Of a DNA stretch of 64,000 nucleotides, positions 54,253-63,938 are shown piece after piece. The stretch comes from Oscillospiraceae bacterium (GTDB taxonomy: Bacteria > Bacillota > Clostridia > Oscillospirales > Ruminococcaceae), in contig JAEDJD010000010.1 of assembly GCA_016296505.1 (NCBI GenBank), positions 23,964-87,963 on the forward strand. Direction: 5' to 3'. Position numbers and translations under genes: made by a program. Within the stretch, counting starts at the first letter, position 1. Each line of letters opens with the position of its first letter. The notes beneath the pieces were generated by a model, which worked only from the letters and a program-made list of their open reading frames with translations, was not told the origin of the DNA and did not search any database.

Positions 54253-54285
54253 AAAGCCGTGAATCACAGCAGATTCACGGCTTTT
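54253..54285. terminator. Bidirectional terminator
   Basis: AAAGCCGTGAATC (54253-54265) pairs perfectly with GATTCACGGCTTT (54272-54284), six-base loop, T-run on both strands. It separates two convergent operons. Confidence 0.9.
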
Positions 54286-54291
54286 ATTGAT

Positions 54292-54798
54292 TTATTTTCC
54301 AGCAGTATCGGCTGGAGTATTTTTTTTGCGGAAGACAAGCAGCCTGCTGAATATATAATTCAGCGCAAAGATGATGAACTGTGATAGAATCACCATAGCA
54401 TTATAATTCCAACCGAAGATCGTCGGCAGCAGCATGATGCCCCATTCCAGAAAGAACGTGAATCCGCGTGCACCGAAAAAGGTCGCTGCTTCACGCAGCA
54501 CATCGGATTTCTCCGTGCTTTCGCTGTAGAACACGTATTTCTTGTTGACGACAAAGGCGAATATCGCACTGATAATCCATGAGATCGCTGTATTGATCGA
54601 ATTTGGGATCTTCTGCGTCGCAACCGACAAGCCGACAAGCAGGAACAGCCATTTGCCGATAAACTTGGTGAGAATTGAAATCAGCGTCGTCCACGCGCCG
54701 TAATAGCAGTAACGCATGGCGTGTTCGTATTTGTCGCAGAGATTTTTCAGCGGCTTCGGCAACAGCTTCACGACAAACAGCAGCAGTTTTTCCAGCAT
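54292..54798 (-). CDS. GtrA-family membrane protein
   Basis: 168 residues with four hydrophobic helices: YCYYGAWTTLISILTKF, the helix before VNKKYVFYSESTE, a third near GFTFFLEWGIMLL and a fourth ending RLLVFRKK. This is the GtrA fold, thought to move polyprenyl-linked sugars or assist cell-surface glycosylation. It follows the second ABC exporter gene by 21 bases, so it may be co-transcribed, though a functional link is unclear. Confidence 0.9.
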   Translation of the reverse strand: MLEKLLLFVVKLLPKPLKNLCDKYEHAMRYCYYGAWTTLISILTKFIGKWLFLLVGLSVATQKIPNSINTAISWIISAIFAFVVNKKYVFYSESTEKSDVLREAATFFGARGFTFFLEWGIMLLPTIFGWNYNAMVILSQFIIFALNYIFSRLLVFRKKNTPADTAGK

Positions 54799-54819
54799 AG
54801 TATTTTGATTCCCTTCCCG

Positions 54820-56745
54820 TTAATCCAGCTCAAACGCGCCGGTATAAAGCTGATAATAGGTACCCTTCTTTTCGAGCAGAGACTCATGGCTGCCGCGCTC
54901 GATAATTTTGCCGTGATCAAGTACCATAATGACATCGGAATTCTTGACGGTTGACAAGCGGTGCGCAATGACAAAGACGGTTCTGCCTTTCATCAAAGCG
55001 TCCATGCCGCGCTGCACGATTGCTTCGGTACGCGTATCAATCGAGGAAGTTGCTTCATCGAGAATCATGACCGGCGGATCTGCAACCGCAGCACGTGCAA
55101 TCGCGATCAGCTGACGCTGTCCCTGCGAAAGATTTGCGCCATTGCCGCTGAGAAGCGTATCATAGCCATCCGGAAGACGAGTAATGAAATCATCCGCACC
55201 TGCGAGTTTTGCCGCAGCAACGCATTCCGCATCGGTTGCGTCCAGTCTGCCATAGCGAATATTCTCCATGACAGAGCCGGTAAAGAGATTGGTCTCCTGC
55301 AAGACAATGCCGAGCGAGCGACGCAGATCGGTTTTTTTGATTTTATTGATATTGATGCCGTCATAGCGAATCTTGCCGTCTGCGATATCGTAGAAACGGT
55401 TAATCAGGTTTGTGATCGTGGTTTTACCGGCACCCGTTGCACCAACAAAAGCAACCTTCTGTCCGGGCTTTGCGAACACCGTGACATCGTGCAGAACGTC
55501 CTTGCCCTCCTCGTAAGCAAAATCGACGCTATCCAGCGTGACCTCGCCGCGCAGGGGCGTATATGTGATCGTACCGTCTGCGGTATGCGGATGCTTCCAA
55601 GCCCATTCATGCGTAATTTCATCGGATTCTGTCACAGTACCGTCAGCGGCAGTCCGGACATTCACCATAGTTACATAGCCATCGTCGGCTTCCGGCGCTT
55701 CGTCAATCAGTGCAAAGACGCGCTCCGCACCGGCAACTGCCATTACAACCGAATTGATCTGCTGCGTCACCTGATTCAGATTACCGGTAAACTGCTTGGT
55801 CATATTGAGGAACGGCACGACGATACTGATGCTGAGCGGCAATCCGGAGAGTGATAAATTCGGCGCATGGGTCAGCAAAAGCACGCCGCCGATTGTTGCG
55901 ATGATAACATACAGTACATTTCCGATATTCATGATAATCGGAACCAACGCATTTGCATAAGCGTTTGCGCGGTACATATCCTCATAGAGAGCATCGTTTA
56001 CCTCGTCAAAGTCCTTTTGCGTTTTCGCCTCATGGCAGAATACCTGTACGACTTTCTGACCGTGCATCATCTCCTGTACAAAGCCCTCGGTCTTGCCGAC
56101 CGCCGCCTGCTGCCGGATAAAGTATTTTGCTGAGCCGCCGCCAATCTTCTTGGAAACCATGAGCATCGCAAATACACCCGCCAGAACAACCAGCGTCAGC
56201 CATACGCTGTAATACAGCATGATCGCAAAGACGCACACGACAACTGAGCCAGCCTGTATGAGAGAGGGCAGCGCCTGCGATATCATCTGTCGCAATGTGT
56301 CGATATCATTTGTATAATGGCTCATGATATCGCCATGCTTATGCGTGTCAAAATAGCGAATGGGAAGATTCTGCATACTGTCAAACAGCTTACAGCGCAT
56401 TTTATTCAGGAAGCCGTGCGTCATGATTGCGACAAGCTGCTGCCAGAGCGTAATGCACATAATAGACAACACATAGAGGGTAATCAGCACGCCGACCTTC
56501 GGATATATGACTGCTTTTGCAGATTCCCAGTCTCCGCTGACGGAATACGTCTGGATATCGGCAATCACCTTTTGCAGGAAGATCGCCGGAACGGACGATG
56601 TAGCTGATGAAAACAGAATACAAACAAACGTAACAGGTAAAAGCTTAGGATAAAACTGTTTCAGCAAACCCAAAACCCGTCGAATAGATTTGAGGGCGTC
56701 GCCTGGTTTGCGCGGTGCGCCGTAGCCTTTTGTATTACGCGGCAT
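54820..56745 (-). CDS. ABC exporter half-transporter B
   Basis: 641 residues. The N-terminal six-helix exporter domain has a long cytosolic leader (PRNTKGYGAPRKPGDALK). The ATPase domain has Walker A GATGAGKTT (about 436), signature LSQGQRQLIAIARA (about 541) and Walker B VMILDEATSSID (about 558). About 50 residues rich in Thr, Asp and His sit between the two domains. The ATG at 56745 follows GGAGG inside the end of the partner gene, overlapping it by 11 bases. It pairs with the upstream gene as a heterodimer for drug or lipid export. Confidence 0.93.
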   Translation of the reverse strand: MPRNTKGYGAPRKPGDALKSIRRVLGLLKQFYPKLLPVTFVCILFSSATSSVPAIFLQKVIADIQTYSVSGDWESAKAVIYPKVGVLITLYVLSIMCITLWQQLVAIMTHGFLNKMRCKLFDSMQNLPIRYFDTHKHGDIMSHYTNDIDTLRQMISQALPSLIQAGSVVVCVFAIMLYYSVWLTLVVLAGVFAMLMVSKKIGGGSAKYFIRQQAAVGKTEGFVQEMMHGQKVVQVFCHEAKTQKDFDEVNDALYEDMYRANAYANALVPIIMNIGNVLYVIIATIGGVLLLTHAPNLSLSGLPLSISIVVPFLNMTKQFTGNLNQVTQQINSVVMAVAGAERVFALIDEAPEADDGYVTMVNVRTAADGTVTESDEITHEWAWKHPHTADGTITYTPLRGEVTLDSVDFAYEEGKDVLHDVTVFAKPGQKVAFVGATGAGKTTITNLINRFYDIADGKIRYDGININKIKKTDLRRSLGIVLQETNLFTGSVMENIRYGRLDATDAECVAAAKLAGADDFITRLPDGYDTLLSGNGANLSQGQRQLIAIARAAVADPPVMILDEATSSIDTRTEAIVQRGMDALMKGRTVFVIAHRLSTVKNSDVIMVLDHGKIIERGSHESLLEKKGTYYQLYTGAFELD

Positions 56746-58477
56746 CGTTGTCACCTCCGTTCGTCTGCTGCTCATAGACCTCGCGATAGATTTCACTGGT
56801 CTGCATCAATTCATCATGCGTACCCACAGAAGCGATTCTGCCGTTTTCCATCACAAGAATGAGATCTGCGTCCTGTACGGATGCAATTCGCTGGGCAATA
56901 ATAATCTTCGTTGTCTCAGGGATAAACTTGCGGAAGCCGGCGCGGATAAAAGCGTCTGTTTTCGTATCGACCGCGCTCGTAGAATCATCCAGAATAAGGA
57001 TCTTCGGTTTTTTTAGCAGTGCGCGCGCAATACAAAGGCGCTGCTTTTGACCGCCGGAGACATTTGTGCCGCCCTGTTCAATCATGGTGTCATATCCTTC
57101 CGGAAACGCGCTGACGAAGTCATGCGCCTGCGAGAGCGTACAGGCTTCAATCAAATCTGCGTCCGACGCGTCCGCATTGCCCCAACGCAGATTTTCACGG
57201 ATCGTACCGGAAAACAGCACATTTTTCTGCAATACCATAGCGACGGCATCGCGCAGTACATTGAGATCATAGTTGCGGACATCTACGCCGCCCACCTTGA
57301 CGCTGCCCTCCGTTGCGTCATAAAGCCGCGGGATGAGCTGGACAAAGGTTGATTTACCGGAGCCGGTACCGCCGATGATACCGACGGTCGCACCCGATGG
57401 GATTTTGATATCCACATCCGACAACGCAAATTTCTTTGCTTTCTGCGAATATTTAAAGCTGACGTTTTCAAAGACGATGCTGCCATCCGCAACCATTTCG
57501 CAGGCGTTTTCCGGATTATGGATATCCGCTTCCTCCTGCAGCACCTCGGAAATACGCTTGACGGACTCGGCGGTCATGGTCAGCATCACATAGATCATTG
57601 AGAGCATCATAAGCTGCATGAGAATCTGGAAGCCATAGGTCAGCATACTGGACATTTCACCGACATTGATTTCGCTTTCGCCATTGATAATAATTTTAGA
57701 ACCGACAAGCAGAATGAACGCCATATTGAAATAGAGACAGATCTGCATGATCGGGCCGTTCAGTGCAACGATACGCTCTGCCTTTGTGAAATCGGCGCAA
57801 ATATCCTCGGCAGCGGTATGGAATTTTTTCTTTTCATATTCCTCACGCGAAAAGCCCTTGACAACGCGCATACCGCGGACATTTTCTTCAATGGATTCAT
57901 TCAGGCGGTCGTACTTCCGGAAAACGCGGTGGAATGCCGGCATCGCGTACTTTGCGATCACAAGCAGACCGCAGACCAAAACCGGAATGACAACCACAAA
58001 TGTACCTGCAAGCTTGCCGCCCATGATATACGCCATAATGATCGAGAAAATCAACATCAGCGGCGCACGCACTGCAATACGAATCATCATCATAAACGCC
58101 ATCTGTACATTATTGATATCAGTTGTCAGACGCGTGACAAGCGATGACGATGAGAACTTATCAATATTGCTGAATGCGAAAGTCTGAACTTTCTCGAAAA
58201 TATCGTGACGAACATTCTTCGCAAATCCGGCGGAAGCTTTTGCGCTTGTCGCGCCTGCCGCACCGCCGAAAAACAGCGAAATCAGCGTCAGAACAACAAG
58301 AATCAATCCCGTCCGCAGCAGAACGGGCATCGCAATATCATTTGTCAGATTATCCACGAGTCTTGCGGTAATGAACGGTATCACAGCCTCAATGACGGCT
58401 TCACCCGTCATAAAGAGTATGGTGATAATCGTCGGCAATTTAAACTCCCGCAAGCAGCGTATGATAGTACGAATCAT
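56735..58477 (-). CDS. ABC exporter half-transporter A
   Basis: 580 residues. Six-helix domain, then ATPase with Walker A GGTGSGKST (about 372), signature VSGGQKQRLCIARAL (about 477) and Walker B ILILDDSTSAVD (about 495). The residue after the Walker B Asp is Asp rather than the catalytic Glu (LDDSTS). The partner has LDEATS, so this would be the degenerate site of a heterodimeric exporter. AAAGGAG lies before the ATG. A MarR regulator precedes it. Confidence 0.93.
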   Translation of the reverse strand: MIRTIIRCLREFKLPTIITILFMTGEAVIEAVIPFITARLVDNLTNDIAMPVLLRTGLILVVLTLISLFFGGAAGATSAKASAGFAKNVRHDIFEKVQTFAFSNIDKFSSSSLVTRLTTDINNVQMAFMMMIRIAVRAPLMLIFSIIMAYIMGGKLAGTFVVVIPVLVCGLLVIAKYAMPAFHRVFRKYDRLNESIEENVRGMRVVKGFSREEYEKKKFHTAAEDICADFTKAERIVALNGPIMQICLYFNMAFILLVGSKIIINGESEINVGEMSSMLTYGFQILMQLMMLSMIYVMLTMTAESVKRISEVLQEEADIHNPENACEMVADGSIVFENVSFKYSQKAKKFALSDVDIKIPSGATVGIIGGTGSGKSTFVQLIPRLYDATEGSVKVGGVDVRNYDLNVLRDAVAMVLQKNVLFSGTIRENLRWGNADASDADLIEACTLSQAHDFVSAFPEGYDTMIEQGGTNVSGGQKQRLCIARALLKKPKILILDDSTSAVDTKTDAFIRAGFRKFIPETTKIIIAQRIASVQDADLILVMENGRIASVGTHDELMQTSEIYREVYEQQTNGGDNDAA

Positions 58478-58494
58478 CAGTAAAAACGCTCCTT

Positions 58495-58932
58495 TCAGTA
58501 TGGTTCCTTGAGATTTTGCTGCATTTTCTGTAAATACAGCCGCATCTGCGCAGTTTCTTCCGGCGTAAAACCGCGCGTCAGCAGCGCTTCCATCCGACTG
58601 CATTCCGCGCGGATCTGTTCGGTACAGGCTCTGCCGTGATCGGTCAGAATCAGTTTTTTCAGACGATCATCACTTGCAACGCGGCTGCGTTCAAGCAGCT
58701 CTGACTTTTCCAGCGCGGCAACAATTCTGGAGACTGCCGAGCGACAAACGCCCAGTTCCTTTTCCAGATCGCGCTGATAAACATCCTCATTTTCATGCTC
58801 TGCCAGATAACCAAGCACCCAGCCGGTCACGCCGGCGGACGCGTCCAAACCGTTCCGGCTGCGGAAGGACTCCATTTGCCTGCGAATCCCCATATTGACC
58901 ATACGCAGCGCAATCATTGTCTGATTTTCCAT
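58495..58932 (-). CDS. MarR-family regulator
   Basis: About 145 residues. A winged helix with ENEDVYQRDLEKELGVCRSAVSRIVAALEKSELLER and the wing RVASDDRLKKLILTDHG lies between dimerisation helices. MarR proteins usually repress neighbouring exporter genes and release on ligand binding; the ABC pair starts 17 bases downstream. GAGGG precedes the ATG at 58932. Confidence 0.93.
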   Translation of the reverse strand: MENQTMIALRMVNMGIRRQMESFRSRNGLDASAGVTGWVLGYLAEHENEDVYQRDLEKELGVCRSAVSRIVAALEKSELLERSRVASDDRLKKLILTDHGRACTEQIRAECSRMEALLTRGFTPEETAQMRLYLQKMQQNLKEPY

Positions 58933-59021
58933 GTCATCCCTCACCTCTTTTGCAATCAATATAGAAATATAGAACAGCTAACGCCTTTCGACGATGGAAC
59001 CGCAACTGTTCACAACGAAAC

Positions 59022-59050
59022 ATTATACAGCATTTCGCCCAAATTGTCAA
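59022..59050 (-). promoter_or_regulatory. SigA promoter of the MarR-ABC operon, possible operator
   Basis: Minus strand: TTGACA (59045-59050), 17-base spacer, TATAAT (59022-59027). An inverted CGAAA/TTTCG pair surrounds the -10 box and could be the MarR site. Confidence 0.85.
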
Positions 59051-59119
59051 GTGTAAATTTGGTGAAGAAAGCAATAACCCTTGCAAACAGGAAGTATCAG
59101 AATATTCAGATGAAAATGA

Positions 59120-59150
59120 AACTGACTCCGCAATTCCAGCGGAGTCAGTT
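59120..59150 (-). terminator. Terminator after the SGNH hydrolase gene
   Basis: AACTGACTCCGC (59120-59131) pairs perfectly with GCGGAGTCAGTT (59139-59150). On the minus strand TCATTTTCAT follows. Confidence 0.7.
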
Positions 59151-59264
59151 CACTGCTTATTATTTCATATCTATACATCATAGAGGCATTTTGTGCAATC
59201 TATTCCATCCGCAGCATGGATGATATACGGCATGGTCTATCATACTATAATAAAAAATATATTT

Positions 59265-60332
59265 TCAGCATATCCCGAAGCCGAGCACATAGAAATTCCC
59301 TTCGGTCGGCTCCAGCGTCACCGTATGCAGCGCACGCGAACCCGGTGGAACGGCAATCACATATTTTGCATTTCCCCAACCATAAATCGAATTGCTGTGC
59401 AGAACCGGCGGATTGAACGGTTCGCCGTCAATTATGATACGGCACGCGCCATATTCCGGCAGATGATGCGCTTCATAAAAGATGAGCAACGCCTCGCATT
59501 CGATCTGCATTCGCATACCGCCCGTATCGGGCGAGAGCAGAAAGGCCGTCGGAAAGGAATGATTCTGACGCGGACAGATCGGCGCAGCAGTCTGCACGGC
59601 AGAGCAATCTGCATCCGGCAATACATACCGCATCGCCTGATAGGGCGCGTCCAGCCACGGATCCGGTATTGGTTTTGGGGGTTCATCCGGCAAAGACTGT
59701 GCAGTTTTGATCAGATGCAGCAGACAATCCGCAAGCAGACGATGTCCGTCATCAGTCGGATGGCTTTCCGGATCGCCGTAATCTGCCCAGCACAGTTCGC
59801 CGCGCTCCAGAACCGGATTCAGCCCTTTGCGCAGCCGAACGCATGGCAATCCATAATGTTCTGCAAGCGGCAGCATAAAGCTTTCGCAGGAATAATCATC
59901 CATACTGCGAATGAGCAGAAAGCAAACGACAGGCGGCTCAGGCTGACAAAGCAGCTTACGCAGCAGACTTTCAAACGCAATGACGCTCGGACGAAGCGTT
60001 GTCTCATTGATTGCAAACTCAAGAACAACCAAATCAGGCTGATGCTGCAAGATTTGCGAATCCGCAAGCAAATTGCCCTCCATAGAACCCATACCCGCCT
60101 CTGCGCAGACATATGATTCGATATCATATCCAAGCTCTCGGAGTCCATCACCAAGCAGCGTCGGATAAGCAGCCGGACGAAAACCGGCAGCGGAATAACC
60201 CTGCGTAACAGAGCCGCCGATCATACCGATTTTGAGTTTATTTTGATGGAGCAGAGAATGCCAGCGAATCCCGCTGCCACACGATTGCAGGGCATCCGCA
60301 GCGATCTGCCGCCGCAGTTTTTCCGGAATCAT
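59265..60332 (-). CDS. SGNH/GDSL-type hydrolase
   Basis: 355 residues. IGGSVTQGYSAAG carries the nucleophile Ser, GMGSMEG and FAINE the oxyanion Gly/Asn positions, and DDGHRLLAD the catalytic Asp-x-x-His. About 110 residues follow that form a beta-rich extra domain. No signal peptide is visible, so it seems cytosolic. Such enzymes often remove acetyl groups from sugars, which would fit a plant-fibre degrader. It follows the LysR gene by 18 bases. Confidence 0.88.
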   Translation of the reverse strand: MIPEKLRRQIAADALQSCGSGIRWHSLLHQNKLKIGMIGGSVTQGYSAAGFRPAAYPTLLGDGLRELGYDIESYVCAEAGMGSMEGNLLADSQILQHQPDLVVLEFAINETTLRPSVIAFESLLRKLLCQPEPPVVCFLLIRSMDDYSCESFMLPLAEHYGLPCVRLRKGLNPVLERGELCWADYGDPESHPTDDGHRLLADCLLHLIKTAQSLPDEPPKPIPDPWLDAPYQAMRYVLPDADCSAVQTAAPICPRQNHSFPTAFLLSPDTGGMRMQIECEALLIFYEAHHLPEYGACRIIIDGEPFNPPVLHSNSIYGWGNAKYVIAVPPGSRALHTVTLEPTEGNFYVLGFGIC

Positions 60333-60350
60333 ATTATTTCCCCTCTTGCG

Positions 60351-61367
60351 TTAAAGCGTCGGATAATTCTGCGGAGACATCAGACCGCCGGCAGGAATAT
60401 TGGAACCCATACGCCATGTGCCGACATCGACGAGCTGTTTGAGCAGCAATGCGTATTCGGTCGAGGCTTTGGGGAGAAACGCATTCTTGCGTGAGATCAG
60501 GGAAATCTGAGAAAGCGCGAGCTGATCGGACAGCGAATAATAATAAGGATGATTGCGGAAGTTGCCGTAATAAATCAAAGAATCGGGCAGCAGCGCAATG
60601 CCCATATTGGAGCAGACAAATGAGAATACGGTTTCAATGGTCTGCACAGTATAGCCGATATTCGCTTCAAAGCCGCATTTCCGGCAAACATTTTTCAGTG
60701 TATCCATGTCATATTCGCCTGCATTTGCCGCAACGAATGCTTCATTCTTCACAATCGTAAGATCAAGCGGCTGCTGTCTCAAATACCGCGCAGTTGATTT
60801 GATGATATCATCGGCGGAGAGCGGTTCCGGCAGCATCGCGGTCATGGGATGCGCCGGAGAAACGGCAAGATAGAGCCGTTCATCCGCAAGCGATTCGACA
60901 TGAAACTGTTTTTCCTCAAATTCGCCCGTACCGATCGCAAAATCAATTTCGCCGGCAAGAAGACGGTCGCGAAGCTGCTTCATATCGGCTTCCTGAATGG
61001 TGAGATGAATACTGGGATATTTTGCATGAAACGATGCGATACTTCTCGCAAGCAAACAGCGCACACGGAATGACGACGCGCCAATCCGGACGGAGCCGGT
61101 TTCCAGCCCCATCAGATCGGACAGCGCATTGTTCATGCTTTCTTCCATAGCGAGAATTTTGCGTGCCCAATCGACATAGAGCCTTCCGGCGTCGGTCAGC
61201 TGAATCGGCGTCAGCGAACGGTCAAAGAGCTTCAGACCGAGCTGCTTTTCGATACTGTGAATATATTGGCTGAGCGAGGGCTGCGTTACATAGAGCTTTT
61301 CAGCCGCTTTGGAAATACTCTGACATTCCGCAACGGCAATGACATAGGTAAGCTGCTGAGTCGTCAT
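60351..61367 (-). CDS. LysR-family transcription regulator
   Basis: 338 residues, a little long. The N-terminal winged helix (LTYVIAVAECQSISKAAEKLYVTQPSLSQYI) and the linker helix are typical, and the C-terminal two-lobed effector domain follows. It lies 18 bases before the SGNH hydrolase gene on the same strand, so it may control it, unlike most LysR genes, which are divergent from their targets. The effector is unknown. Confidence 0.93.
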   Translation of the reverse strand: MTTQQLTYVIAVAECQSISKAAEKLYVTQPSLSQYIHSIEKQLGLKLFDRSLTPIQLTDAGRLYVDWARKILAMEESMNNALSDLMGLETGSVRIGASSFRVRCLLARSIASFHAKYPSIHLTIQEADMKQLRDRLLAGEIDFAIGTGEFEEKQFHVESLADERLYLAVSPAHPMTAMLPEPLSADDIIKSTARYLRQQPLDLTIVKNEAFVAANAGEYDMDTLKNVCRKCGFEANIGYTVQTIETVFSFVCSNMGIALLPDSLIYYGNFRNHPYYYSLSDQLALSQISLISRKNAFLPKASTEYALLLKQLVDVGTWRMGSNIPAGGLMSPQNYPTL

Positions 61368-61453
61368 ACAATGTCACTTCCTTTCGCATCCGATGAAAAA
61401 TATAGACCGCTTGCGCGTCTGTGACGGGCAGGAAACTTTACGCAACAATGGTG

Positions 61454-61711
61454 TTATGCTTTGGATTGATCATACGCCTGCCGGACAGCCTTTGCAAGCT
61501 GATCGGCGCAGGATGTGGGACGAGGACCGCAGGTATTGCCGCGCAGTTTTTCCTCGATCTGACCGACGCTCCACCCGTCGATGAGTTTAGAAATTGCTTT
61601 GAGATTACCGTTGCAGCCGCCGATAAACGAAACATCAGTGACCACATCATCTTCCAGATGAAAATGAATTTCCCGTGCGCAGACCATTTCGGTCTGATAA
61701 ACATAATCCAT
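61454..61711 (-). CDS. TSCPD-domain protein (TIGR03905 type)
   Basis: 85 residues. Four conserved cysteines are spread over VCAREI, GGCNGN, NTCGPRPTSCAD; the last segment is the TSCPD signature also seen at the C-terminus of class II ribonucleotide reductases. Members of this family are small stand-alone proteins of unknown role. The start at 61711 is the first sensible ATG after the promoter; the ribosome site is weak. The LysR gene follows 86 bases later. Confidence 0.88.
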   Translation of the reverse strand: MDYVYQTEMVCAREIHFHLEDDVVTDVSFIGGCNGNLKAISKLIDGWSVGQIEEKLRGNTCGPRPTSCADQLAKAVRQAYDQSKA

Positions 61712-61768
61712 AATCAAATACTTCTTTCTATGATAATAATAAACCGCAATTCGCTTGCGCTTAATTGC

Positions 61769-61797
61769 ATTATACCCGATGCGTCTGAATTTGTCAA
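61769..61797 (-). promoter_or_regulatory. SigA promoter of the TSCPD gene
   Basis: Minus strand: TTGACA (61792-61797), 17-base spacer, TATAAT (61769-61774), full consensus. Confidence 0.85.
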
Positions 61798-61894
61798 GCC
61801 TGTTCGGGACCATGGGAAATGCGAACAATATAATACAAATTTTCATCTGTGATATCCCTGTGTTTACCTGCCGAGACTTTTTTTATTTGCTCCA

Positions 61895-61923
61895 TTGCAT
61901 TTCTCCGTACAATATGCTATAAT
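61895..61923 (+). promoter_or_regulatory. Extended -10 promoter of the GlmU-like gene
   Basis: TTGCAT (61895-61900), 17-base spacer, TATAAT (61918-61923) with TG one base upstream. Confidence 0.78.
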
Positions 61924-61979
61924 ATGAATATGCAGGCTCTCTGCGTGATATTGAAGGGAATGTGAAAGGATATTAGACA

Positions 61980-62990
61980 ATGAATAAAGCTGTAATTCTT
62001 GCAGGCGGACAGGGCAAACGTATGAAAGCGCCAATTCCGAAGCCGATGTTTCATGTACTGGGAGAACCGATGCTGGAATGGGTACTTGGCGCGTGCGAGC
62101 AGGCAAAGCTGCAAAAAATCTGCGTTGTAACGGGTTATGAGGCAGAACAGATCAAGGCATATCTTGGTGACCGCTGCGAAACCGCCTATCAGGCTGAACG
62201 ACTCGGCACCGGTCATGCTGTCATGCAGACAATGTCCTTTCTGGAGGCGGATACAGACGGCAATACGCTGGTACTTTGCGGCGACGCGCCGTTTATCGAC
62301 AGTGAAACGATCGAAAATTCACTGGAGCGTCACATTGCAGAACACAACGCCGTAACCGTTATTACAGCAAATGTTGCAGATCCATCGGGCTACGGTAGAA
62401 TTCTCCGGACGGATTCCGGTATCGCCGGCATTGTCGAGGACAAGGACGCAACAGACGAACAGAAACTGATTACCGAAATCAATTCCGGCTGCTATTGGTT
62501 CCGGACGCTTGATCTGATTGAGCTGCTCGGAAAAATTGGCAACGACAATGCGCAGCAGGAATATTATCTGACGGATACCATCGCAATCGCCCTGAATACG
62601 AATCGCCGTGCAGGCGCATTCTGCTCGAAGAATCCGGATGTGGTATTGGGCGCCAACGACCGTAAAGGACTGCTTGCATTGAATACTGCGGCACGTACAG
62701 CGGTACTGAATCATCACATGACAAATGGCGTCGGATTCTCCTGCACCGATGGCATTATCATTGAGCGAAGCGTAAAAATCGGCGCAGGTACGGAAATTTT
62801 GCCGGGAACGATTCTGCGCGGCAATACGGTAATCGGTGAAAACTGCGTGATTGGCCCGAACTGCGTCATTGAGGATTGCGAAATCGGAAACGCGGCAAAA
62901 CTCAATACCATGCAGGCATACCAGTCGAAAATCTGCGACGGCGCAGAAATTGGTCCGTTCGAGCTGATACGGGAGAACAAAAAAATCTGA
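61980..62990 (+). CDS. Shortened GlmU-like nucleotidyltransferase
   Basis: 336 residues. The N-terminal uridyltransferase domain is clear: LAGGQGKRM (8-16) and the Lys of PIPKPM bind UTP, and ERLGTGHAVMQ, LCGDAPFI, SGYGRILR and EINSGCYWF follow GlmU. After it, only a few left-handed beta-helix turns are present (GAGTEILPGTILRGNTVIGENCVIG), and the protein stops where GlmU would continue for about 120 residues with its acetyltransferase site. It can probably make UDP-GlcNAc or a similar nucleotide sugar but not acetylate glucosamine 1-phosphate. Confidence 0.9.
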   Translation: MNKAVILAGGQGKRMKAPIPKPMFHVLGEPMLEWVLGACEQAKLQKICVVTGYEAEQIKAYLGDRCETAYQAERLGTGHAVMQTMSFLEADTDGNTLVLCGDAPFIDSETIENSLERHIAEHNAVTVITANVADPSGYGRILRTDSGIAGIVEDKDATDEQKLITEINSGCYWFRTLDLIELLGKIGNDNAQQEYYLTDTIAIALNTNRRAGAFCSKNPDVVLGANDRKGLLALNTAARTAVLNHHMTNGVGFSCTDGIIIERSVKIGAGTEILPGTILRGNTVIGENCVIGPNCVIEDCEIGNAAKLNTMQAYQSKICDGAEIGPFELIRENKKI

Positions 62991-63068
62991 TTTTCGTACA
63001 GATATAAAGGCGTCAGCGCGCGAATGAAATCGGACGCATTGACGTTTGACAGCATAAAGGAGAACATC

Positions 63069-63809
63069 ATGGAACATTCAAACCGGATTTGTCCGTATTG
63101 CAGCCAGCAAAATGATGACAGTATACAGTCTTGTTCTAATTGCTCCGCACCGCGCGCAGAGAATCTGGCGCGTTATCACGATGTTCAGGTATTGGAAAAT
63201 CTCTTGGAGCTGCGTGACAACAAAGAAGCTGCCGACCGAACACGTGAAGCGCGAATCAAGGATCTGGCACGGTATACAATCATCGTACTGCTGATTGCAT
63301 GGATTCCAATTATGTTAATCGGCATTGCGATTGCAAACGGGCTATCTCGCATCATCGTCAAGGAAGTTCCGCTGCAATCTGCGGCATGGGAAACCAATAT
63401 TCATGTCGAAACGCTGAAAACCTTTCGGGATAGCGGCTGGACGCTTCCGGAAAACGCACGCCTGATCCGGACTGCGCTTGAGAATTATCAATATCCGGAT
63501 GATTATGCAGCGAGTAAGAAAACAAAGTATTACTACGAATATGACGCATGGACGGTGAACCGCACGGTTCACAAAACCGGAAAGAACAATACGCCGCCGA
63601 CATACGGGGAATTGAAACTGCAAGATAACGAGCGCGAGGGCAGCCGCAGTATCAGCTATTATCTCATATTCGATTACAAAGATAAAAGGGAAAAAATTCC
63701 ATGTACGGAAGCAGCGTATTATGAATGTGTAAAAACGGGCGTAGTACGGTTTCATTACGTCTCATCAAATACGCCGTCCCCCTTTATATTTGTTTTGAAT
63801 GAATCATAA
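63069..63809 (+). CDS. Zinc-ribbon membrane protein of unknown function
   Basis: 246 residues. CPYC (about 8-11) and CSNC (about 22-25) form an N-terminal zinc ribbon, followed by a charged helix. One membrane helix lies at about 76-100 (YTIIVLLIAWIPIMLIGIAIANGL), and an extracellular or lumenal domain of about 140 residues, rich in Tyr and Lys, completes it. AAGGAG precedes the ATG. It follows the GlmU-like gene by about 80 bases. No family recognised. Confidence 0.75.
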   Translation: MEHSNRICPYCSQQNDDSIQSCSNCSAPRAENLARYHDVQVLENLLELRDNKEAADRTREARIKDLARYTIIVLLIAWIPIMLIGIAIANGLSRIIVKEVPLQSAAWETNIHVETLKTFRDSGWTLPENARLIRTALENYQYPDDYAASKKTKYYYEYDAWTVNRTVHKTGKNNTPPTYGELKLQDNEREGSRSISYYLIFDYKDKREKIPCTEAAYYECVKTGVVRFHYVSSNTPSPFIFVLNES

Positions 63810-63938
63810 GAGAATCCCTGTCAGCATTGTGGCATCAGGGAAATTGATCACAGCCTTAACAATTGCGGCGGCTCTCTTTGAATCAAAACGAGATCAAGTG
63901 ATGTCATGCGCAAAAAAACTTGCTGTGAGAAAAAAATC

